The translations under genes were made by a program, and so were the position numbers. Positions 55,330-64,000 of a DNA stretch of 64,000 nucleotides are shown here, piece after piece; position 1 is the first letter of the stretch, and the number at the start of each line of letters is the position of its first letter. Below the pieces are notes generated by a model, which made no database searches, was not told the DNA's origin, and saw only the letters and a list, made by a program, of their open reading frames with translations. This DNA comes from Psococerastis gibbosa (lineage: Eukaryota > Arthropoda > Insecta > Psocodea > Psocidae): assembly GCA_963971405.1 (NCBI GenBank), contig OZ020489.1, forward strand, positions 31,522,290 through 31,586,289. Direction: 5' to 3'.

Positions 55330-55497
55330 CAAGGGCGGATTCAGCGGAAAATTAAGGGGGGTCACAAGTTATGTAAGTTTAAAAGGTAATTTTTTGCGGA
55401 AAAGTAAAGTTTTATTCAATTTTTTTTATATTATCTTATGAATTTACCCATTTAGGGGGGGTCATGACCCCCCGACCCCCATGTGGATCCGCAATTG
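55330..55497. mobile_element. hAT-like short element
   Basis: Ends CAAGGGCGGATTCAGC and GTGGATCCGCAATTG, flanked by ACTATCAA and TCTATCAA (7 of 8). 168 bp, noncoding. Same group as 62699-62883. Confidence 0.6.
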
Positions 55498-55505
55498 TCT
55501 ATCAA

Positions 55506-56898
55506 AAGATTTTATAAGCTTCCTTTAAGTAAAGCGTCCCTTAAAGTCATAATTCTTGCAGGAAAAACCAATTTTACACCTTTAAAACATTAAAAGTGGA
55601 AAAAAGTAAGAAAATTACATTCAGCACCAGAGAGGCGTCTTAGACTTTTAAACAACGATGCAGCTTTCCTCTCGAGAGAAAAAGTTTGCAAATAAAAAGT
55701 TAAAAAGGAAAAAGTTAGATAATCCTGCGAGTTGCATGGTACTTCAAGTTTTCGCTGACTATAAGGAAAAGTTGAAAAGTCAAGGGAAAATACACAACTC
55801 ATAATGGAGGTGAAAAACTTGGAGCAAGTTTCCTCCGTTATTAGAAAGGGAAAAAGGCTTCTTGTTACGAGATTAAAATTATAAAAGTAAGCTTATAGCG
55901 GCTGCTAAATTAATGGCACGAAAAACGACTAAATTACTCAAAACTACTATTTTTGGCATAGAAATTCATATTTCTAGTGCAATTCGTGATGATATCAACC
56001 GACAAGTCAATATACAATACATTTATTAAGAAAAGAAAGAAGGAAAATTGTCTTTACTTCCGATATATACGAACTATTTACATGTTATACCAAATAGCAA
56101 ACCATCACCGGAGGGTAAAGACTACATTTAGCATGCCAATTTTAGCCCTTTTTATTTCTTTATATGAATTCCACAGAGAAATTATATAGGTATAGTTATA
56201 TGTAGATACAGTTCTTACTTTTAATAAACCAAACGACGAACCCGGAGTCTTCCTCTTCAATAATTTCGCAGTAACCTCGCGACATTGGCGTCTTCATTTA
56301 AACACTAGTAGTCCGTACACGAGTAATCATTAAAATCAGTTCAAGCACATATATAATATATACATATATATGCCTCATTAGTCAATTGACCAGTAACCAT
56401 TGAACCAGTTCAATAGCAAAATAGCACTAAAAATCACTTAAAGCGGGAAATATGACGAATGAGAAAGACATCCATTATAAAGTTCTAATCTAGCCAGTTT
56501 AATACGAAGTGCAACCGTGCAACACAAAGGGAATATTTGTACTCCCCTCAACTAAAGTCTTATCCGATAATAATAACGGTTTCATGCATTTTTAATGGGG
56601 CTTAAACATTGTTACATTGCAAATATATATTGTTGTCTCGTTATATATGGGGAGAAAAAGATATTCATTCATTCAAGGCTATAGTAGTTAGGAGAAAATC
56701 TTTTAAAACATGAGCGACTTGAAAATTATTCCGAAAATTTATTCTTTGGACACAGATAACAAGTTGCGGTGGGTTGCTCAGATGACAATGTACTCGTATC
56801 ATGATTAAAAAGGGGTGCTTTATTACTTTTTTATAAACAATGATTTCGGGTGATACGCTACTGCAGCCCGATCATGGCGATTTAAATGCCGGGCTTAA
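55506..56898. other. No feature recognised
   Basis: AT-rich noncoding DNA with a degraded LINE-like tail near 56029. Confidence 0.4.
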
Positions 56899-57345
56899 TA
56901 TAATACCATGTCACGTGATGATATTAATTCAATTGTTTAAAATAAATGAACAGTAAATTTCAGAATTTTTTTAAATTTTGATGTTAGTAATCGTCGCTAG
57001 AGTGCTAACCGCGGAAATTTCAAATTGTATTTAAACAATAGAATGATCTTAGGCTATATTTTTGGTGAGTTTCTTTATTTTTTTTGCCTTAGATTTAGAC
57101 AAATTATTTATATTGTAATTCTTATATATTTACAATACATATTATAGATTTCAAAATTAAAAATTGTTCATTTTAATGTTTATCTTTAGGGCGATATGTT
57201 TACATTTTGCTATTTATATTTATATTTGCTACGGCAGTGTTCAGTTCTTCATTATTTCCGACATCACAATTTAAAAAATGCTGAAATTTACTGTTCATTT
57301 ATTTTCAATAATTGAATTTATACCATCACGTGACATAATATTATA
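56899..57345. mobile_element. Palindromic element with TCACGTGA arms
   Basis: Arms TATAATACCATGTCACGTGA and, opposite, TCACGTGACATAATATTATA, then a second matched block (AATGAACAGTAAATTTCAG / CTGAAATTTACTGTTCATT). 447 bp, noncoding. Each arm contains the CACGTG E-box palindrome. Confidence 0.55.
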
Positions 57346-57484
57346 AAAAACAATTGCAAATTTTGTGCCTGATTTTATGAAACACCAGCTAGACTCACAT
57401 AACTAGATTCTTTATTTGTGCATTTGTTTGTTGTTTTTGTATACGTAGGGTAAATTAGGTAGGGCATTGGGTGTTTCCCCACGC

Positions 57485-57665
57485 GCTTTTTTTTTTAAAG
57501 AATAATCGCATACAAACAATTTAATGAATGTATCCGATTGACCTCTTCAGTCGCCTCAGTAGGTTAGTACCCGTGTTGAGTTACGACACGTCTCCGATCG
57601 CATGGCGTGTAAAGACTTGCACAAGTGTAAGCATGTTACCACCTGGCCATCGAAGTCGACTTAGG
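57485..57665 (-). repeat. Short A-tailed repeat (SINE 3), minus strand
   Basis: Inverse copy: T-run at 57487, cgattgacctcttcagtcgc, gttgagttacgacacgtctc, then gtaagcatgttaccacctgg. Same family as 30068-30257. Confidence 0.6.
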
Positions 57666-57769
57666 CTTGGGGATGCCCTGATTATGGAAAATATGTGTAT
57701 AAATTCAGAAAAATAAAGGAATTATTATGATAAAAATAAAATAACATTATAAATAAATAACAAAAATAA

Positions 57770-57915
57770 ATGATTAAGCCTTGTTTAGCTGCACTGTATG
57801 AGCCTTTTGTCCCAAATAAGCGCTAGCTTGGGGATGCGGGATGTACTATCCTGTAAGTTATTGTATTTTTGTAATATTTGCTCCTTGACCAGGGAAGACT
57901 GGACAAGGAACAGAA
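57770..57915 (+). mobile_element. LINE 3' end with hairpin, second copy
   Basis: Matches 45565-45720 closely: aagccttgtttagctgcact, gcgctagcttggggatgcgg, then CTCCTTGACCAGGGAAGACT, completing the hairpin with CTGGACAAGG. No coding part. The shared hairpin probably serves for recognition by the element's reverse transcriptase. Confidence 0.6.
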
Positions 57916-59014
57916 AGAAAAAAGACAATTACTGACCCTGGAGTCCATTGTAATATGTTGCAGTTACACGTCACTATGCTACGTAATAATGAGATAGGGA
58001 ACTGCTGATAAAACACAATATTACAGCCCGTTATGTAACAAGCAATAATAATTAATAGCCAATGTATAGCCAAGTTTGAAAATAATTACGACATTTTCAC
58101 GAAATAGGTTAGCTGGATGTATAGCGCCTGAGCAGGGTTTCCAAAAATTAAATTCCAGCATATTAATGTCATAAAATCAATAAAATCGTATTATAGGCCC
58201 GAAGCATATCAAAATCAAAATTCAAATTTTCAAAGCCTCGCGTGCGTACAGAAACACACACGTGCCAATCATGATATTGTATGCTGAAATTAATAATAAG
58301 AAAGTATCAAATTCCCATGGTCGATCAACTGCCTCTTTCAACTTTCCATAAAACTGTAATGGGATTGTTGCATACTGTGCGGCCAGGAGTGAAAAATTAA
58401 AATCAAATATATTTGTTTGTATAAAACATAAACATACACTCTTCATGGGCAGTAGCGCCAAGGAAGTAATAGCAGAAAACATACAAGATAAACATTTCAA
58501 TTTACAATATGGATCCGTTAAAAAATTCTGATTGTGTGGGTTTCCTTAAATTATACTACAGTAACAAAACATTGTACAATAGATAAATAAATGGTCTGAA
58601 ATCAATCCAAACAGTAACAAGTGTAGAGAAAAATGGCATTAATTCATGTAAGATTAGTAAGGATTCGGGATAGGATTATCATTGAGAAATTGGTTGACTA
58701 AGTACTTGAAGTTGTTTGTAGTTGGTTTATTATTTAGTCCAAGAACCTTAGGGAGCGTCCCCAGAGCACCCTACTAAAGTTTCATCGTAATGTGATCAGT
58801 GGCTTCGGGACGCACCGAGGACAAACCGGGGACATTTTCATATTTTTAGCCTACGTCCTACGTTATGAATTTGACTTTTTAATGCGAAAACAACCCAGCA
58901 ATAGCTTCAGAACTACAGTATCTACTATGTTTTTAAGTCCTCTCTAGGTCAAAATACATAAAAAAATGACATGAACTTAACATTTGGCATACTGCAAATC
59001 AAGGGCAAATTAAT
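57916..59014. other. No feature besides the unassigned frame
   Basis: AT-rich; contains only the hydrophobic frame at 58222-58500. Confidence 0.4.
58222..58500 (-). CDS. Unassigned hydrophobic open frame
   Basis: 92 codons with two hydrophobic stretches, ending RPWEFDTFLLLISAYNIMIG, TCVFLYAREALKI and a stop. A fair splice acceptor (ttcactcctggccgcacag) precedes QYATIPLQFYGKL, so it could be a terminal exon of an unknown membrane protein. I recognise no family and see no partner exon. May be chance. Confidence 0.15.
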   Translation of the reverse strand: MKCLSCMFSAITSLALLPMKSVCLCFIQTNIFDFNFSLLAAQYATIPLQFYGKLKEAVDRPWEFDTFLLLISAYNIMIGTCVFLYAREALKI

Positions 59015-59861
59015 AAGAACCGGTCCGAGTTCACTCGAACATGCTTTCCAACTTATCAAAATTATTAGATAGAGAAAATTAGTAATTTTATGGCAAATAT
59101 TTTTCCTATGGTTAAATTTCCGATATCTCGGGGGGGGGGGGGCGGTTGTCCACCTGACGTCACTGGAAGTGAGGTAAATTCTCGATAGGTCAAACAAACA
59201 CATTAATTACCACACAGCAATAATGGCAGGGCATGCAATGCATTTGAGCGCGAATTTTCTATCATTTTTTTCAAAAAATAATTTTTTGGTCAAAACCAAA
59301 TATTTTTTTGGAAAAGCAACCTATCCGGTTTCGTTACTCAATTTAACACCTAAAACATGCTTGAAGGTAGAAATCATCGATAGAAAGGTTTCGCATTTTT
59401 TAGTCATTTTTTCATTAAAATTTAGTTATTTTTATTTTTTTACCCCCAGAAGCAAACTATCAAGGGGCAAGCGACCCCCCGCATTTTGTCAACATTAATA
59501 ACGACTACAATCTACGAGAATTTAAAAGAAATCGTTGGAGCCGTTTTTGAGAAATAATTTTTTTAGACGTTTTTCTGGAGTTTTTTGAAAATAAAACCCC
59601 CCAAATTGAGTTAGCCCAAAAAAAAAAAAATGATCCCGAGGTATGATTTTTGTGAACCTACATGCCATATTTCACTCAAATCCACCGAGTAGTTTGCCCG
59701 GAAATCGACGAACAGACAGACCGACCGACAGACAGACATTTTGTAAAAACCACTTTTTTTGGTTCCTGGGACCTCAAAACGTGTAAATCCGTTGAAATCT
59801 AGGAATCGAAAATTTCGACCATCACAAAGCTTTCCTTATACTACGTATAAATTGGAAAGCA
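59015..59861 (-). mobile_element. Family A element, copy 5
   Basis: Full-length copy with AAGAACCGGTCCGAGTTCAC at the left and ATAAATTGGAAAGCA at the right. It has the G-run near 59130 and a short CAGA tract near 59713. It is the closest relative of copy 4; the microsatellite length is the most obvious difference. Confidence 0.72.
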
Positions 59862-61658
59862 ATAACGCATATGTACATCGCAGAGTAATCGAAATGGGGT
59901 AGGGGGCTTGATCAAGTCTGGCGTACGCATTATACAATAATAATGAAATGAGCCAATAGTAAGTAAGCTCGCAGCGGGTTTAGGCTGACTGCCAGAATAA
60001 AGTGGAAAGAATATTAATCAAGCCCAAAAATCAATGGGCTCGTTGGCAAAGGGCATGTTTGCATGAACCTCTGGACCCAAATCCATAAATTGATATTGGA
60101 AGAAGAAGAAGAAAGGTTTTTGGCTGTAGGGCCCCACCTGGCCCACGAAATGTTGACAGTCAACCTTGTAGAGGAACTCGAGCTGCCCCGAGCTCCCCTA
60201 TGCGAGTAAAGCTCAAGTTACCACCTTATGAAATATATTTAGGCAGAAAGGACCTTGGGGCATTGGACCCCTATTAAGCGGTTTAGCCTAGTGTATTGTA
60301 CTTGAGTGGAGAGGGAAAAAGCCTCCAGGCACCAAAAACCTCTCCAGTGAATGTAAGCTGCCGGAGCACGATTGTGAGTTATAATGTTAGTCAAAGACAG
60401 CTAGGAAAACAAAAGGTTTTTCCAGCCAGTGCCTTGCGGTATGTCAATTAATTGTCGTAAATTGTAATAGTTTGTTATTGGTATCAATATAATTGAATAG
60501 TCCTTCAAAAACAATAATAAATGCGAGGTTAGTGACTTGGTGTAGAAATTATTGAGATCAAATCTGACTACAACTTTTTTATACAGCTCAAATTTCGCAT
60601 AAAACATTGATCATAGAACCATAAATGAGATGTCATTAAGAAAAAGAAATGCTCCTCATCATTTCAATACATAGTATCTAGCCGTCACTAACACCGTTTA
60701 GTCAAATTTCATGACGGATGAAAAAATGTTAGTGTAGGTCCAGGCCTTCAATGTTCAATATTGTATGCATTGAAATGTTGGGGGAACATTTCTTTTACTT
60801 CTTATTTAACTCATTTATGGCTCTATGATCGATACTTCATGAGACATTTGACTTTGTACAAATAACGTCTAGTGGGGTGTCCAATTGTCTTTTAATGTAA
60901 AAGCAGTAAGGGGCAGGCATGTTAAAAGAGCTTCCAAACACCATTAATTCCGACAAAATTACCTTCAGAGGGCCACACTAATTCGTAAGCATAGTTCGCA
61001 TATCGCACCAGCTGACGAATATTTGAAAATGCACTTTCCATCTGAAGGGAGTCGCAAAAACCATAACCGCGTAGAAACTGTTTCACAACACTGCGCTACG
61101 TTTGCACTTGTCCGCACTAAATCACAGATAACGTGGCACTTCAACGGCCTGTATATCAGTATTTGGAAATATTCGCAGCATAAAACTATCTCATTTTATC
61201 TCGTGTTTACAAAGGGCGGAAGGTGTGGGCAGGTAGATAACTTGGTCCTGCATTATCATTATTGAGTTTTTGAAAGGGAGCAAAGTTTTCTTTTATGTAT
61301 TATGATAACTTTCATTTACGTAACGGCTCGTTTGATCGCAAATTATTGCATTGCCCGGCGAAAATATAGGTTGCACTGTTTTATCAAAAGTGGCACTGTA
61401 ATTTATACTGTCTCGAAGCCCCAATAATTGGAAATTCAGACCCCACGGATGCGGGTCTACACTATAGATGCCTGTATTCAATACCCGCACATAGATGGCT
61501 GATATTTAGGCTGTTAGAATTCATGGTATAGTACCGGTATAGTCTCAAGACAACCACAAGAAGTGATATGCAGTCTATGGCACTAATAAAACCTCACGTC
61601 AGCTATTATTCTTATCTGTGGTTTAATGCTACTAAAGAAACTACGTCAAAACTTTAGA
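59862..61658. other. No feature recognised
   Basis: Noncoding DNA. A weak inverted match (cactaacaccgtttagtcaa near 60687, gaaaaaatgttagtg near 60720) may be a decayed MITE end. Confidence 0.4.
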
Positions 61659-62030
61659 AAGAACCGGTCCGAGTTAATACATTAATAAAGACTACAATGT
61701 ATGTGGATTTAAAAGAAATTGTTGGAGCAGTTTTTGAGAAATAATTTTTTAGACGGTTTTTTGAAAACAAAACCCCCCAAATTGAGTTAGCCCAAAATGA
61801 AAAAAAATGGTCTCGAGGTATGATTTTTGTGAACCTACATGCCAAATTTCATCAAAATCCACCGAGTAGTTTGCCCGGAAATTGATGAACTGACAGCCAT
61901 ACAGAGCGACAGACAGACATTTCGTAAAAACGTCTTTTTTGGGTTCCTGGCACCTCAAAACGTGTAAATCCGTTTCGAAAATTTGGACCATCACAAAGCT
62001 TTCCTTATACTACGTATAAATTGGAAAGCA
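61659..62030 (-). mobile_element. Family A element, copy 6, internally deleted
   Basis: Keeps the outermost 16 bp of the left end (agaaccggtccgagtt), then jumps straight to internal sequence (aatacattaataaagactac), so the left subterminal repeat and about half of the body are gone. The right end ATAAATTGGAAAGCA is intact. This shows that the true element boundary lies outside the inverted repeat. Confidence 0.65.
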
Positions 62031-62154
62031 AAAATTAAACCAAGCTACGAGCTGAGTGAGATACGCCTATAAATTAGATAGTGACGAAACTGGACAGGTT
62101 AACAATAGAAGAAAATATTTACTTGGACACTATATATCACTAATATGCAAAATT

Positions 62155-62525
62155 GTTGTTGTTGTTTCCAACGCCTGCTTTTAGCATTTCTGTTTAACCA
62201 GCCCTGTCAGCCTGGCGGGGAAGTGAGTCTGTTTGTTAACTTGAGGCACCCTAAGGGCAGGCTTTCACCTCGGGGGGGGGGGGGGGGGGAAGGGAGTTGA
62301 CTGGCAGGGTGGACCTCCTGATAATAGTGAATTCCAAACCACTTGGGGAACATGGTAATGTCACACGATTAATTCGGAGGTGACCAGGACTCGACACGCA
62401 CCTACACTGACTGGTATATTTTCAGCGCGTTATCATGTCCCACCATGTCCCCTTACCAACGCTGTGCGCACTACCAAGCTTGCCGCAGTTTGAAACATGT
62501 TCCGCTCTCATGGAATCAACATGGT
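62155..62525 (-). repeat. Interspersed repeat B, copy 3
   Basis: Minus-strand copy matching 10725-11095 along nearly its full length, with an expanded G-run (about 62273-62290) where copy 2 has ccccg. Confidence 0.6.
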
Positions 62526-62698
62526 AATGCAAAATTGACAAAGGCCTCACACCAGAATACCTAATGAACACAAAGACACCGAAAATTTCACAATTACTAG
62601 ACAAGAAGTCTGTCAAAGATGACTACGAGTGGTAGCCAAGCCCCAAAGATGCCAAGATGGAATTGCCAAATAAAGTAAAATAGACGTAAGGATCAAAG

Positions 62699-62883
62699 CA
62701 AGGGCGGATTTTAGGGGGGCCGTCAGAGGGTCCGGACCCCCCCCCCCAAAAAAAAAAAAAAATTAACTTACACTAGATAACAATGGATTTACAGTAGGAA
62801 TTAAAAATAATCATATTTTTTAATGTTATAATCCACTGAACCTGACCGCTGACCCCCTAAATTGGAGGCAAAATCCGCCCTTG
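62699..62883. mobile_element. hAT-like short element, second copy
   Basis: Ends CAAGGGCGGATTTT and its complement AAAATCCGCCCTTG, flanked by GATCAAAG and GATAAAAG (7 of 8). It contains a C-run next to an A-run (about 62738-62762). 185 bp, noncoding. Confidence 0.65.
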
Positions 62884-63519
62884 GATAAAAGAGTGTACCA
62901 AAGTGGAAATTTTCAGACAAAAACTGAGGGAAGGGCTTGAGCTTGGAAGGTCACTCATTGTGAAAAATTACTTTGTAATGTTTTACGTTATCAATAAATA
63001 ATACCGTAAAACTTTAAAAGTAATTTTTCACAATCAGTGACAACATTCTTACAAAGTTACTAAGGAGACTATGATGTATGCTTGGAAGGTGATAAGTTAC
63101 AACTAATGTGGTAATAGACTAATACCAAGAGAATGACTAATACTGTTGTAAAGACTGTTTTAGGTGTTCAGCTTTCTACAACAACAAACGGTATTCATAA
63201 GTATTATAGTAGGAAGAATGACTCAATAATTGGTAAAATGGGTGTTGGAGCATAACCGTGCGATTAGGTGAAAGGAGTAGTTAAATCATTAGGTCCAGCG
63301 CACAAAGTCGAATACTGTTGATGTCGCCATAAATCAGAGCATGCTTTGGGGCCACGACGGGATTTGTTAGTCTTTGGAAGTACCCAAGTTGATTGGTCGA
63401 ATAGTGAGACCAAATGTCTTATCTCTTCTAGCCGCGACTGCAACGCCGTGCTATCACTGAGAAACATTGCAGCATTTGAGTTGGTGCGCAACGATGAAGT
63501 CCTTTGAAGTCAGCCTTAC
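62884..63519. other. No feature recognised; local inverted repeat
   Basis: Around 62960-63035, tgtgaaaaattactttgtaa and taaaagtaatttttcacaat form an inverted pair around tcaataaat. Otherwise noncoding. Confidence 0.4.
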
Positions 63520-63740
63520 TATGGCCCATAGATCCTTTGTCCAATGCCAACGACTCCGTGGATTTTGGACATTATTTGTATTTTTCTCGTATGAATTCTG
63601 GGCCATTGTCAAGCTGGTATACGTTCTCGATGTCAACTTACACCAGCTACAAGCGATAATGGGCAAGCTGAGACAAGCTTACCATTCACGCAATGAAACA
63701 GGCGAAAGCATGACTTAACCAAGTACAGAAACGAGTCCCT
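63520..63740. repeat. Interspersed repeat D, copy 2
   Basis: Matches 54480-54665 over most of its length with one longer internal block. The open frames across it on the minus strand show no known motif. Confidence 0.5.
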
Positions 63741-64000
63741 TTGTCAGCGATAGTATGGCGATGCAGTCGCCTTCATGTTTTTTAAGCATGACGAATCTAG
63801 TAGGCATCCACTTCTTGCAGTTCTGCAGTCTGCAGTACAGTACATCGAGGCCAGGGGGCACATGAGGTTCAAGCCCACCAAAATAAATGGCATGGACAAA
63901 TTTACATACGATATTTTTATCCTTTGAACTGGACGACAGAGGGAAAGATCATGCCACCCAGTTCGCACAAGTGCTCCTACAGCAGTGGCGCCCCCTCCCC
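63741..64000. other. No feature recognised at the right edge
   Basis: Noncoding. The last bases (gtggcgccccctcccc) may start another repeat cut by the window. Confidence 0.35.

Noticed and set aside
1-64000. CRISPR arrays, operons, Shine-Dalgarno sites, phage or plasmid features
   Set aside because: None seen; the DNA is eukaryotic with introns and retroelements.

Overview
The window is animal genomic DNA: spliced GT-AG exons, a BEL/Pao retrotransposon, tRNA-like SINEs, non-LTR retrotransposon debris and many short inverted-repeat elements. The mix suggests an invertebrate, most likely an arthropod; I cannot name the species. There are no operons, CRISPR arrays or prokaryotic features.

One host gene is clear. 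It runs on the minus strand from about 53954 down to 28210 and is an OXR1/NCOA7 family gene (mustard, mtd, in Drosophila; oxidation resistance). I traced ten exons, each with AG/GT borders and matching phase at every junction, giving about 630 residues in order: LysM domain, GRAM-like domain, a disordered linker with a Gly/Ile/Ser repeat, and the N-terminal part of the conserved C-terminal region. The start codon lies above 53954 and the C-terminal TLDc domain must lie below 28210; I found neither in the window.

Layout. 1-28.2 kb: no recognisable host exon; probably intron or 3' part of the same gene, filled with MITEs, SINEs and LINE relics. 28.2-54.0 kb: the OXR1-like exons. The largest visible intron (31108-41834) holds a complete 7.27-kb BEL/Pao element on the plus strand (33061-40328), antisense to the host gene, with 634-bp LTRs that read as identical, a 6-bp target duplication and one uninterrupted 1727-codon gag-pol frame. 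54-64 kb: upstream intron or flank, again repeats.

The repeats fall into families. (1) Helentron-associated-like elements with a 15-bp subterminal inverted repeat, a (CAGA)n core and a terminal stem-loop (about seven copies). (2) Palindromic MITEs with 3-bp TAA/TTA-type duplications, five of which share an internal motif GACGTGGTAGCAGACAT although their outer ends differ. (3) TTAA-flanked palindromic MITEs. (4) Three hAT-like elements with 8-bp duplications. (5) Three SINE-like families. (6) Several 5'-truncated non-LTR elements, one flanked by 74-bp direct repeats. (7) A Penelope-like terminal repeat that may carry a degenerate hammerhead ribozyme.

The most interesting items are the recent BEL/Pao insertion with unusual catalytic residues (DNG in the protease, YVED in the RT), the shared subterminal motif of the MITEs, the Helentron-like family, the possible ribozyme, and the Gly-zipper-like repeat inside the OXR1 linker.
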